DNA of 64,000 nt, taken from DATLLN01 sp963720885 (GTDB lineage: Bacteria > Actinomycetota > Thermoleophilia > Gaiellales > JAICJC01). Both the position numbers and the translations under genes were made by a program. Shown piece by piece: positions 1 to 8,042 of the stretch. The first letter of the stretch is position 1. Every line of letters begins with the position of its first letter. The stretch is from positions 682,001 through 746,000 of the forward strand of contig CAVRGW010000005.1 in the NCBI GenBank assembly GCA_963720885.1, given 5' to 3'. Below the pieces are notes generated by a model. It did not search any database. It was not told the DNA's origin and was given only the letters and a program-made list of their open reading frames with translations.

Positions 1-6
1 CGGCGC

Positions 7-55
7 CCGGGCCGGTGCCTGGCACGGTGCCTGGCTACAGCCGCGTACTAGAAGC
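7..55. repeat. Direct repeat, copy A
   Basis: About 49 bases nearly identical to copy B at 200-250, differing by a small indel. Each copy carries two GGTGCCTGGC units around CACG, a palindromic pattern of the kind seen in dispersed intergenic repeats. Weak similarity continues past the repeat into what in copy B is the coding end of the MIP18-like gene, so copy A may be a displaced duplicate of that 3' end. Confidence 0.7.
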
Positions 56-72
56 CCAAGACGAACATTGGT

Positions 73-99
73 GCGACAGGGGGTCAGACCCCGTGTCGC
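73..99. repeat. GGGGTCAGACCCC palindrome
   Basis: A 27-base imperfect palindrome (12 of 13 arm positions pair) centred on A86, with GGGGTCAGACCCC as its core. The same core or half-sites recur in this window at 26191-26222, 26394-26418, 45556-45599 and near 54530, always outside genes. Confidence 0.65.
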
Positions 100-199
100 A
101 TCACGGCGTTGCTGTGCTGGGGGGGTCAGGTTCGACAGCCACGGGCGCAGCCTGGCTCCGTGTCTGGCACGTCGATTCACCAATGACTGAGATTGGCGG

Positions 200-250
200 C
201 CGGGCCGGTGCCTGGCACGGTGCCTGGCTGATAGCCGCGTACTAGAAGCC
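200..250. repeat. Direct repeat, copy B
   Basis: Second copy of the repeat at 7-55. It overlaps the last two codons and the stop codon of the MIP18-like gene, so the repeated unit includes a gene end plus the flanking GGTGCCTGGCACGGTGCC palindrome. Confidence 0.7.
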
Positions 251-541
251 GAGCACGAACTTCGCGTCGTCCGACATCATGTCGGGCGTCCACGGGGGCG
301 TGAAGGTGAGCTCGGCGTCGACCTGCTCGATGCCCTTGATCCGCATCACCGAGTCGCGGATGCCCTCCTCGATCATCTGCCCTGCCGGGCAGCCCATCGA
401 GGTCAGCGAGTACAGCACCTTGACGCGCTCGCCCTCGACCGCGACGTCGTAGACCAGGCCGAGATCGACCACGTCCATCCCCAGCTCGGGATCCTCGACC
501 TCGCGCAGTGCCTCGAAGACGTCATCGGCGGTAATGCTCAT
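242..541 (-). CDS. MIP18 family (DUF59) metal-sulfur cluster assembly factor
   Basis: A 99-residue single-domain protein of the MIP18/DUF59 family, whose members (SufT, PaaD, CIA2) help deliver or mature Fe-S clusters in the cytoplasm. Visible family marks are DPELGMDVVDLGLVY near residues 17-31, TSMGCPAG near 47-54 with the conserved Cys, and TFTPPWTPDMMS near the C-terminus. The full family length is present. The ATG at 541 overlaps the stop of the upstream enoyl-CoA hydratase-like gene (ATGA), so it is the last gene of the minus-strand operon starting near 5350. Which apoprotein it serves cannot be read from the sequence. Confidence 0.88.
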   Translation of the reverse strand: MSITADDVFEALREVEDPELGMDVVDLGLVYDVAVEGERVKVLYSLTSMGCPAGQMIEEGIRDSVMRIKGIEQVDAELTFTPPWTPDMMSDDAKFVLGF

Positions 542-1350
542 GCCGAAAGCTTAGCGTCCCACAGCGCAGCGAACGATCCCTCGTGGTCGTGGATCCCGGC
601 TCCGGGCACCAGCAGCGCCTTGGTCTGCGCCACCGCCTCCCGCCCCGCGCGGGCGACCTTGACGGCGAGCGCCTCGGCCCGCCCCTCCAGCTTCTCGCGC
701 GCGACCACCGCGTCGACGACGCCCAGCTGCCGAGCCTCGTCGACCGAGATCAGCTCGCACGTCGCAAACAGTCGCAGCGCAGTGCCGGGAGCGATGACGC
801 GGCCGAGCCGCTGTGCGCCGCCCCACGGCGGGCAGTAGCCAAGCTCGTTGTGAATGAACCGCAGCTTGGCGCCCTGCGCGGCGATCCTCCAGTCGCAGGC
901 CATCGCCAGGTCGATCGCGCCGCCCACAGCATGTCCGTTGAGCAGCGCGATCGTCGGCACCGGCAGCGTCGCGATCCGCTCGCAGGCCGCCGTGCCGCGT
1001 CCCGTGACCTCCGACCCGGGCAGGCCGCGCACCGCGTTCAGGTCGGCGCCCGACGAGAAGATCCGCGGGCCTGATCCGGTGATCGCGATCATCCGCACGC
1101 CGTCGTCGGCAGCCAGCCGCTCCGCCGCGTCGGCCAGCGCTTCGAGCGTCTCCAGCGACAACGCGTTCTCGTCGTTGGCACCAGCCAGCACGAGCACGCC
1201 GAGCGCGCCGCGCACCTCCGACTCGACCGCGGTCGGCCCGGGCGGCTCGGCGAGACCCAGCGCCACCTCGAGCTCTGCCTTCGACATCTTGCGGTAGCCC
1301 TCGACCCCCCGCTCGCGGGCCTGGTCGTGCAGTTCGTAGAGCAGGGTCAC
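538..1350 (-). CDS. Enoyl-CoA hydratase/isomerase family protein with Rho_N-like head
   Basis: About 270 residues. The first 30 or so (LYELHDQARERGVEGY..) resemble the short Rho-termination N-terminal/SAP-like helical motif; the rest is a crotonase fold with oxyanion-hole segments FSSGADL and GHAVGGAID. Crotonases act on acyl-CoA thioesters, but the active-site acids vary and the substrate cannot be assigned. The GTG start at 1350 is chosen because it overlaps the TGA of glpX (GTGA), as at most junctions of this operon; the open frame extending further upstream lies inside glpX and has no family similarity. Confidence 0.8.
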   Translation of the reverse strand: MTLLYELHDQARERGVEGYRKMSKAELEVALGLAEPPGPTAVESEVRGALGVLVLAGANDENALSLETLEALADAAERLAADDGVRMIAITGSGPRIFSSGADLNAVRGLPGSEVTGRGTAACERIATLPVPTIALLNGHAVGGAIDLAMACDWRIAAQGAKLRFIHNELGYCPPWGGAQRLGRVIAPGTALRLFATCELISVDEARQLGVVDAVVAREKLEGRAEALAVKVARAGREAVAQTKALLVPGAGIHDHEGSFAALWDAKLSA

Positions 1351-2354
1351 AGGCGGATCTCCATATGTCGGTCGCGCGAGAACAGGTGGATGGAATCGAC
1401 GAACCGCACGCGGCCGCAGCGCTGGCAGAGGACGATCGACTGCGTCCTGGCGCCGCCGGCGAAGTACCGAACGCCGCGCAGCAGATCGCCGTTCGAGATG
1501 CCGGTGCCGACGACCATCATGTCGCCGCGCACGAGGTCCTCGATCCCAAAGATGCGCGACACGTCCTCGATGCCGACCTCCTGCGCACGCCGGATCTCGT
1601 TGCGCGACAGCGGCCAGAGCTGGGCCTGGATCTGGCCGCCCAGGCACTGCAGCGCCGCGGCCGAGATGACGCCCTGGGACGAGCCGCCGATGCCGACCGC
1701 CAGGTGGTCGTTGGTGCCGCGGATGGCGACATCGACGGTGGCCGTGATGTCGCCGTCGGCAATCACCTTGATGCGGGCGCCGGCCTCGCGGATCTCGGCG
1801 ATCAGATCATCGTGCCGCGGGCGATCGAGCACGACGGCGGTGATGTCGGCGATGCTCCGGCCGAACGCCTCGGCGATCGCGTTCAGGTTCTCGGAGACGC
1901 TCAGGTTGAGGTCGATCACGCCCTTCGCCACCGGGCCGACCACCATCTTCTTCATGTACATGCGCGGCACGGGCATCATGCTCTCCGGGCTGCCGGCGGC
2001 GATGATCGAGAGCGCACCGACGCCACCGCGGGCGACCACCGCCGGGCCTTCCACCGGATCGAGCGCCAGATCGAGCCGCCGGCCGCCACCGCCCAACTCG
2101 ACACCGTCGGCGAGCGGGTGGCCCTCATCGGTGCGGCCGATCACGATCCGGCAGGACAGCGGCATCTCCTGGAGCGCCTCGGCCATGGCCACACTGGCCG
2201 CCTCGTCGGCGGCACGGCCGTCGCCGCGGCCGAGGTAGCGGCCCGCTGCCAGCGCCGATTTCTCAGTCACCGACGCCAGGTCGGTGCACGGACAAAGGCC
2301 GTCCTGCTGATCCGAGCCGGCGTCCGCGTGCTCGGTCTGCTGCCGCGTGGCCAC
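1347..2354 (-). CDS. glpX: Class II fructose-1,6-bisphosphatase GlpX
   Basis: 335 residues, the normal GlpX length. The class II enzyme hydrolyses fructose 1,6-bisphosphate to fructose 6-phosphate in gluconeogenesis. The metal-site motif GRGDGRAADEAA is at residues 42-53 and the second metal motif DPVEGP near 100. The final 30 residues contain CQRCGRVRF, a possible extra metal knuckle that is not part of the core. The GTG start lies 4 bases after the 2-phosphoglycerate kinase stop; the first 25 residues are unlike the family, so the true start may be slightly internal. The neighbours also handle phosphorylated C3/C6 compounds. Confidence 0.92.
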   Translation of the reverse strand: MATRQQTEHADAGSDQQDGLCPCTDLASVTEKSALAAGRYLGRGDGRAADEAASVAMAEALQEMPLSCRIVIGRTDEGHPLADGVELGGGGRRLDLALDPVEGPAVVARGGVGALSIIAAGSPESMMPVPRMYMKKMVVGPVAKGVIDLNLSVSENLNAIAEAFGRSIADITAVVLDRPRHDDLIAEIREAGARIKVIADGDITATVDVAIRGTNDHLAVGIGGSSQGVISAAALQCLGGQIQAQLWPLSRNEIRRAQEVGIEDVSRIFGIEDLVRGDMMVVGTGISNGDLLRGVRYFAGGARTQSIVLCQRCGRVRFVDSIHLFSRDRHMEIRL

Positions 2355-2358
2355 GGCG

Positions 2359-3279
2359 TCAGGGTACCGCGTCGGGCTGGACGGACGCGCGCTCGAGGAT
2401 CAGATCGAGCAGCACGCGCAGCGCCGCGTCGCCGTCCGATGCGTCGATCACGGGCACGCCGACGCGCTCCGCGCGCGCCACCAGGTAGTCCTGGATCCGC
2501 CGGATTTCACCGAACCGCTTGAGGTAGCGGTCGAGCGCCCGCGCGCCTCCGGCGACCCGGTCGCGCGCCACGAAATGCGACTGATGCGCCTCCTCGTCCT
2601 CGATCGCCAGCATCACCTGCACGATCGTCGCGTCCGGCTGCTGCTCGGGCGCGATCAGGCCGGGCACCAGGTGCACGCCCTCGACGACGGTCGACAGCCC
2701 CTCGACGATCGCCCGGTCGACCACCGCGGCCGCGCCCACGGCGACCTGCTCGGCCTGCTGGATGAACCCGAACAGGGCGCGGTCGCCCTCGTCGGGGTCG
2801 GGCATCGGAATGCGCAGCCCCTCCCCCGCCTCGAACGACGAGTAGTGCAGCGCGGGCATCAGCGCCGGCGCGAAGAACGCCCGCATGACCTGGCGGACAA
2901 CGTCCGTCGACGTGATCCGGCTGATGCCCAGCCGGTAGGCGACCTCGGTCGCCAGTGAGCTCTTGCCGGTGCCGGTGCCGCCGCCGATCAGGATGATCAG
3001 CGGCCGGTCGAGGTTGAGGACGCGCTGCCACGCGCGGAACCGGGCCACCATCCGCTCGCCCTCCTCGCGCTCCAGCACCTCCTCCAGCACCATGTAGAGC
3101 TCCTCCAGCGTCATCTCCTCGGTCGGCAGCTCCGAGATCGCGCGCTCGACGGCCCGGGCGATGGCGTAGCTGCGCTCCGGCTCGAAACCGGCCAGGAACA
3201 GCGTCGTGGCCATCCGCCCCTTGGAGAAGGGCAGCGGGTGGCCGCGGCCGCGGATTCGGGGCTCGCGCCCGTCAGGCAT
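2359..3279 (-). CDS. 2-phosphoglycerate kinase (ATP-cone plus P-loop kinase)
   Basis: 306 residues. The N-terminus has an ATP-cone-like start with PFSKG at residues 17-21, as in archaeal 2-phosphoglycerate kinases. A P-loop GGGTGTGKSS is at 99-108, followed by the STDVVRQVMR and EGVHLVPG segments typical of the family. The expected reaction is 2-phosphoglycerate + ATP to 2,3-diphosphoglycerate. Its ATG overlaps the end of the cyclic-2,3-diphosphoglycerate synthetase gene by 8 bases, so the two successive steps are genetically coupled. Keeping the ATG at 3279 preserves PFSKG; a later ATG at residue 23 would remove it. Confidence 0.85.
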   Translation of the reverse strand: MPDGREPRIRGRGHPLPFSKGRMATTLFLAGFEPERSYAIARAVERAISELPTEEMTLEELYMVLEEVLEREEGERMVARFRAWQRVLNLDRPLIILIGGGTGTGKSSLATEVAYRLGISRITSTDVVRQVMRAFFAPALMPALHYSSFEAGEGLRIPMPDPDEGDRALFGFIQQAEQVAVGAAAVVDRAIVEGLSTVVEGVHLVPGLIAPEQQPDATIVQVMLAIEDEEAHQSHFVARDRVAGGARALDRYLKRFGEIRRIQDYLVARAERVGVPVIDASDGDAALRVLLDLILERASVQPDAVP

Positions 3280-4558
3280 GGGCGCTCACCGCCGCCGCCG
3301 CCAGCTCGGCGATCGCCGCGTCCAGGTCGGGCTCGTCGGGAAGCGCCACCGGTCTGTTGTCGCAGAAGACGATCCGCACGCCCCGCGCCGCAGCGGCCTC
3401 GGCCACGACGTCGATCGCGGCGGCCTTGATCTCGATCAGGTAGACGCTGGCGTCGGCCACCTCCGGCGAGTCGAGGTCGACCCGCAGCCGCGCGCGGTCG
3501 GAAAGGTTGCCCGACGCGGCGACGATCTCCGCGCCGTGGGCTGCCGCCAGGTGGGCGGCCAGCGTAGCCGGGTCGCGGGCCGTGGTGAAGAACGCGACGC
3601 GCTCGCCGGCGACCGGCCCCACCGGGTGCGGCCGAAGCGCGGTGCGGATCACGGGGGTGCCGAGGCTGAACGACGCCGCCGCGGGCGCATCGCACATCGT
3701 CAGCACGACGAGGTCGGCCAGCAGCAGCCGGTAAGCGCCGAACCCGGCTCCCAGCCCCGGATCGGTGGCGGGATGGACGAGGATCGTGCGATCGGCGGCC
3801 ACCGGCGGCACCGCTGCGCCCGAGCCTTCGAGCACGACGATGTCCGGGCGCCGCTCCGCCGCGATCCGTACGGCCTCGATCACGTTGGACAGGTACGGCG
3901 CGCCCAGCAGGCCCCCGCCGCAGCGGCGCGCCCCGACGGTCGTCACCCGGGCCAGCGCGGCGTCCTCCAGGAAGTCCGACGCGGCATGCTGTCCGGCACG
4001 GGCGCGGGCGAGCAGGTCGGCCAGCTCCACCGGATGCTCGCCCGGGTCGACCAGCTCGGGCTCGGGCGGGCCGCCGCGGCCCATCGCGACGACCACCACA
4101 TCCGATCCGCCCGCGTCCAGCACCCGGGCGATGTGCCCCGACACGGCCGTCTTGCCGATCCGCTTGCCGGTGCCGATCACGGCCAGGGTCGGCGCGTCGA
4201 CGACCTCCCGGTGCGGCGCCGCGAAGACGAAGTCGGGGCCGCGGTAGCCGAGGCCGGCGGCGACCGCCCGGCAGGCCAGCCCGATCCGGTCGCGCTCGCC
4301 CAGCACCGGTTCGTCGGAGAGGTCGAGCACCGCGGTCGCGCCGTGCGTGGCGGCGGCCGCGACCAGGGCGTCCCCGACCGTGGACTCGCCAAGCAGCTCC
4401 AGCGGCACGCCGTAGTCGGGCGTTCCGTCGAGCTTCTCGGATCCGCCGAGCAGCAGCGCCCCCACCACCTCCGCGTCCTCACCTGCCTGGCGCAGGGCCG
4501 CGCGCACCACCGGCGGATAGTGCTCGCCGTCGACCAGCGCCAGCAGGCGATCGGTCAC
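3272..4558 (-). CDS. cpgS: Cyclic 2,3-diphosphoglycerate synthetase
   Basis: 428 residues matching the family that joins the two phosphates of 2,3-diphosphoglycerate into the cyclic form using ATP. The N-terminal part begins LLALVDGEHYPPVV; a P-loop-like GTGKRIGKT spans residues 129-137; LEGSGAAVPPV and the later TMCDAPAA segment are family-like. The GTG at 4558 overlaps the TGA of the upstream metallophosphoesterase (GTGA); longer in-frame starts run through that gene and are not conserved. Cyclic DPG is known as a thermoprotective solute in hyperthermophilic methanogens; its role in a bacterium is open. Confidence 0.85.
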   Translation of the reverse strand: MTDRLLALVDGEHYPPVVRAALRQAGEDAEVVGALLLGGSEKLDGTPDYGVPLELLGESTVGDALVAAAATHGATAVLDLSDEPVLGERDRIGLACRAVAAGLGYRGPDFVFAAPHREVVDAPTLAVIGTGKRIGKTAVSGHIARVLDAGGSDVVVVAMGRGGPPEPELVDPGEHPVELADLLARARAGQHAASDFLEDAALARVTTVGARRCGGGLLGAPYLSNVIEAVRIAAERRPDIVVLEGSGAAVPPVAADRTILVHPATDPGLGAGFGAYRLLLADLVVLTMCDAPAAASFSLGTPVIRTALRPHPVGPVAGERVAFFTTARDPATLAAHLAAAHGAEIVAASGNLSDRARLRVDLDSPEVADASVYLIEIKAAAIDVVAEAAAARGVRIVFCDNRPVALPDEPDLDAAIAELAAAAVSAHA

Positions 4559-5349
4559 GGGCCGCCCCCGGCTTTGGGCAGGTTCTTCTCGTAGGCCAGC
4601 GTCTCCGGCGAGAAGCGGATGATCCGCTCGCGCCCGTGGAACGGGTAGCGGCGGTAGATGTCGACCTCGTGCGGCCAGATCTCGACCACGTTGTAACAGG
4701 GTCGCGTGTGCCCGCGCAGGCGCATCGACGACACGGTGCCCGCGTTGACGACGAACAGATCCTCGATCCGCCACGCGTAGGGCACGTGCTTGTGGCCGGA
4801 CAGCACCAGGTCGACGCCGGCGTGCTGCAGGATCTCCAGCGTGTCGCCGGCATCGTGCACGACGTTCCGCTCACGGCCGGTGCCGGGGATCGGCAGCAGG
4901 TGGTGGTGCAGCACGAACACCCGGAAGTCGGCCGGCTCCAGGAACTGCTGCTCGATCCAGGTATAGCGGCCGCGGCCGACCACGCCGTGGTCGAGGTCGG
5001 GCTCGGACGAGTCGACGGCCACGAACGTGATCCCGTCCTTGCGCAGCACGGTCGAGCGCGGCCCGATCATCTGCTCGAAGTGGACGTAGCCAACGTTCCG
5101 CGAGTCGTGATTGCCGGGAATCGTGATCACATCGGGACAGTCCAGACGGTCGAGGTACGACCGCGCCTGGGCGTACTCCTGCTTGTAGCCAAACGTCGTC
5201 AGATCGCCCGAGCAGACGACGACGTCGGGCTCGATGCTGTTGATCTCCATGATCGCCCGGTCGAGCAGGTTCGCCACGAAGTACGGCGAGCCGCAGTGCA
5301 GGTCGGACAGGTGGGCGATTGTGAACGGCCGCGCGATGGGCGCGATCAT
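4555..5349 (-). CDS. Calcineurin-like metallophosphoesterase (CpdA-like)
   Basis: About 264 residues with all metal-site blocks of the calcineurin-like family: SDLHCG near the N-terminus, SGDLT, GNHDS, LHHHL and SGHKH. It resembles CpdA-type cyclic nucleotide phosphodiesterases, but the substrate is unproven. First gene of the operon leading to the cDPG genes. ATG 5349 is chosen because it gives a short leader before the first motif; ATG 5367 and TTG 5379 are also in frame. The region upstream is shared with the divergent gene starting at 5389. Confidence 0.87.
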   Translation of the reverse strand: MIAPIARPFTIAHLSDLHCGSPYFVANLLDRAIMEINSIEPDVVVCSGDLTTFGYKQEYAQARSYLDRLDCPDVITIPGNHDSRNVGYVHFEQMIGPRSTVLRKDGITFVAVDSSEPDLDHGVVGRGRYTWIEQQFLEPADFRVFVLHHHLLPIPGTGRERNVVHDAGDTLEILQHAGVDLVLSGHKHVPYAWRIEDLFVVNAGTVSSMRLRGHTRPCYNVVEIWPHEVDIYRRYPFHGRERIIRFSPETLAYEKNLPKAGGGP

Positions 5350-5388
5350 AGACCGGGCCGTCCGCATCGGGAAGTACAATTCTGAGGC

Positions 5389-5757
5389 GTGAAGGGCGAT
5401 CAGCCCACGTTTCAGGCCTTTCAGGGCACAGGATCACCCGCGTTTGCGAATGACGCGGAGCTCGAGTGCGCCCAGATCTTCGACTTTCACGGCATCCCCT
5501 GGGACTACGAGCCGCGCACGTTCGTGCTCGAGGAGGACGAACGGGGCAACGTGGTCGAGGCGTTCACGCCCGACTTCTATCTACCCGAGCAGGATCTGTA
5601 CCTCGAGATCACCACGATGAAGCAGTCGCTGGTGACGAAGAAGAACCGCAAGATGCGCAGGCTCCGCGAGCTGTATCCGGAGATCCGGATCAAGCTGTTC
5701 TACAAGCGCGACGTCGAGGCGCTCGCCGAGAAGTACGAGCTCGACGCCGCCTCGTGA
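5389..5757 (+). CDS. Small nuclease-fold-like conserved protein upstream of hpt
   Basis: 122 residues, GTG start. The core reads as a possible PD-(D/E)XK-type fold: an N-terminal helix with a conserved Glu (DAELECAQIF), then TPDFYLPEQDLYLEIT, where an Asp and a Glu sit as in that superfamily but the usual ExK lysine is a Thr. A basic helix with repeated Lys/Arg follows. A TACAAT -10-like box at 5374-5379, only ten bases before the GTG, suggests a leaderless mRNA. Its stop overlaps the hpt start (GTGA), so the two are co-expressed. Function unknown; nuclease activity is inference only. Confidence 0.75.
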   Translation: MKGDQPTFQAFQGTGSPAFANDAELECAQIFDFHGIPWDYEPRTFVLEEDERGNVVEAFTPDFYLPEQDLYLEITTMKQSLVTKKNRKMRRLRELYPEIRIKLFYKRDVEALAEKYELDAAS

Positions 5758-6311
5758 ACGCACAGCCGCAAGACGTCAGCGTCCCCGAGCCCGGCGAGAT
5801 CTTTCTGTCGCGTGACGTGATCGCGGGCCGCGTCGCCGAGCTGGGCGCCGCGATCGCCCGCGACCACCGCGATACGGGTCGCGAGCTGGTGCTGCTGACC
5901 GTGCTCAAGGGCGCCGTCATCTTCCTGGCCGACCTCTCTCGCGAGCTAGGGGTGCCACACCGCCTGGAGTTCATGGCGATCTCCGCATACCGCGGCGCGC
6001 AGCACGGCTCCAGCGGCCGACTGCGCCTGCTCAAGGACATCGACCGCCCGGTCCGCGACTGCGACGTGCTGATCGTCGAGGACGTGGTCGACACCGGCCT
6101 GACGCTCAACTCGTTGCTGAAGATGCTCCGCTTCCGGGGCGCCGCGTCGGTCGAAGTGTGCACGCTGCTCGACCGCCCGTACCGCCGGTTGGCCGTGATC
6201 ACCCCCCGGTACACCGGGTTCACAGCGCCCGACGACTTCGTCGTCGGCTACGGCTTCGATCACCGGCAGCGCTTCCGGAATCTCCCGGACATCCATCTGC
6301 TCGTGCGCTAG
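5754..6311 (+). CDS. hpt: Hypoxanthine phosphoribosyltransferase
   Basis: 185 residues. Purine salvage enzyme transferring 5-phosphoribosyl from PRPP to hypoxanthine or guanine. The PRPP-binding signature VLIVEDVVDTGLTL is in the middle, preceded by VLKGAVIFLADL and the flexible-loop segment AYRG; the C-terminal FVVGYGFDHRQRFRNLP block contacts the base. GTG 5754 overlaps the preceding TGA. Longer upstream starts in this frame lie inside the previous gene and are rejected. No terminator was seen in the 93 bases before the ABC-F gene. Confidence 0.93.
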   Translation: MNAQPQDVSVPEPGEIFLSRDVIAGRVAELGAAIARDHRDTGRELVLLTVLKGAVIFLADLSRELGVPHRLEFMAISAYRGAQHGSSGRLRLLKDIDRPVRDCDVLIVEDVVDTGLTLNSLLKMLRFRGAASVEVCTLLDRPYRRLAVITPRYTGFTAPDDFVVGYGFDHRQRFRNLPDIHLLVR

Positions 6312-6404
6312 CATCACGCGCAGCATGACTTTCTAAGAGGCGATCACACGCGCCGCGCGGCCCGCCCGCGCCCGTCCCTCCGTCTCCCCCTCCCGAGGCC
6401 AGTC

Positions 6405-8042
6405 ATGCAGTTGCACGCAGTCGACATCACCCATAGCCACGGCGCCACGGTCGTCCTCGACCACGTCTCGCTGACCGTGTCGTCCGGCGACCGGATCGGG
6501 CTGGTCGGCCCCAACGGCGTCGGCAAGTCGACGCTGCTGCGGCTGCTGGCCGGGATCGAGCCCGTGCAATCGGGACGCATCTGGGGCGCACCGCCGGGGC
6601 TGGCCGCGGGCATGCTCCCCCAGGAGCTGGACGTCCGCCGAGGCGAGACGCTCCGTGCGTACCTCGAGCGCCGCACCGGCGTCGCCGTCGCTGCCCGGCT
6701 GATGGACAGGCTGGCGGCGGACCTGGTCGAGCACCCCGAGCGCAGCCAGGAATACAGCGACGCGCTGGAGGCGTTCCTCGCGCGCGGCGGCGACGATCTC
6801 GAGGCGCGGGCGGCGGCGGTCTGCGACGAGCTCGGCCTGGGCCGGCGTCGGCTCGACCAGGCGCTGCACTCGCTCTCGGGAGGCGAGGGTGCACGCGCAC
6901 GGCTGGCCGCCCTGCTGCTGTCGCGGTTCGACGTGCTGCTGCTGGACGAGCCCACGAACGACCTCGACCTGGAGGGGCTCGAGCGGCTGGAGCGGTTCCT
7001 TGCCCAGACTCCGGCCGGCGCCGTGATCGTGACCCACGACCGGGCTCTGCTCGAACGGCATGTCGAGACCGTGGTCGAGCTGGACGAGTTCACCCGCCGG
7101 GCGACGATCTACGCCGGCGGCTGGGCCGAGTACCAGCGCGAGCGGGAGACCGCCCGACGCGGCGCCTGGGACGCGTTCCGCGCCTACGACGAGGAGCGGT
7201 CGCGGCTTGAGGCCGCGGTCACGCGCCGCCGCGAATGGGCGCGCCAGGGCGCCCAGCGGGCGAAGACGCGGCGTACCGACAACGCGAAGACGCGCTGGGA
7301 TGCGGAGGCCCAGGCCGCCGAGAACTTCGGCTCCGGAGCGGGCGCGATCGAGCGCCGCCTCGACCGCCTCGACCGGGTCGACAAGCCGCGCGAGCCCTGG
7401 CGGCTGCACATCGACCTGTCGGGCGCGCCCCGGGCCGGCCAGATCGTCGCCCGCCTGGAGGACGCCGTCATCGAGCGCGGCAGCTTCCGATTGGGGCCGG
7501 TCGACCTCGACCTGGCGTGGGGCGAGCGCGTTGCCCTGACCGGCCGCAACGGCTCGGGCAAGTCGACGCTGATCGCAGCGCTGCTGGGCGAGCTGCCGCT
7601 GGTCGCCGGGGAGCGCCGGATCGGGCCGTCCGTCGTCACCGGCTCGATCGACCAGGCGCGCACCGCGCTCGACCGCGACGAGCCGCTGGTCGCAGCCTTC
7701 CGGCGGGCCAGCGGGCTGCTGGAGGAGCCGGCACGCACGCTGCTCGCCAAGTACGGCCTGTACGCCGAGCACGTCGCCAGGGCGCCCGGATCGCTGTCAC
7801 CCGGCGAGCGCAGCCGCGCCGAGCTGGCGCTGCTCTCGGCGCGCAACACGAACCTGATCGTGCTCGACGAACCCACCAACCACCTCGACCTGGCGGCGAT
7901 CGAGCCGCTGGAGGAGGCGCTGGCCTCCTACGCGGGGACGCTGCTGGTGGTCACCCACGACCGGCGCTTCCTGGAGCGCCTGGAGCCCGACCGCGTCCTG
8001 GCTCTGTCGAACTCCTCCCTGACGACCAGCGCGACCCGCTGA
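6405..8042 (+). CDS. ABC-F family ATP-binding protein
   Basis: 545 residues with two nucleotide-binding domains and no membrane segments, the ABC-F layout (EttA/Uup/Vga relatives acting on ribosomes). First Walker A GPNGVGKST at 35-43, signature LSGGEGAR, Walker B LLLDEPTNDLD; second Walker A GRNGSGKST, signature LSPGERSR, LIVLDEPTNHLD and VVTHDRRFL. The linker between the domains is Arg-rich and helical. The C-terminus stops soon after the second H-loop, with no C-terminal extension. The last 115 bases overlap the convergent radical SAM gene. Whether it is a housekeeping or resistance ABC-F cannot be told. Confidence 0.9.
   Translation: MQLHAVDITHSHGATVVLDHVSLTVSSGDRIGLVGPNGVGKSTLLRLLAGIEPVQSGRIWGAPPGLAAGMLPQELDVRRGETLRAYLERRTGVAVAARLMDRLAADLVEHPERSQEYSDALEAFLARGGDDLEARAAAVCDELGLGRRRLDQALHSLSGGEGARARLAALLLSRFDVLLLDEPTNDLDLEGLERLERFLAQTPAGAVIVTHDRALLERHVETVVELDEFTRRATIYAGGWAEYQRERETARRGAWDAFRAYDEERSRLEAAVTRRREWARQGAQRAKTRRTDNAKTRWDAEAQAAENFGSGAGAIERRLDRLDRVDKPREPWRLHIDLSGAPRAGQIVARLEDAVIERGSFRLGPVDLDLAWGERVALTGRNGSGKSTLIAALLGELPLVAGERRIGPSVVTGSIDQARTALDRDEPLVAAFRRASGLLEEPARTLLAKYGLYAEHVARAPGSLSPGERSRAELALLSARNTNLIVLDEPTNHLDLAAIEPLEEALASYAGTLLVVTHDRRFLERLEPDRVLALSNSSLTTSATR

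Noticed and set aside
6333..7772. A long minus-strand frame opposite the ABC-F gene
   Set aside because: The ABC-F protein has all family motifs on the plus strand; the opposite frame has low-complexity composition and no motif.
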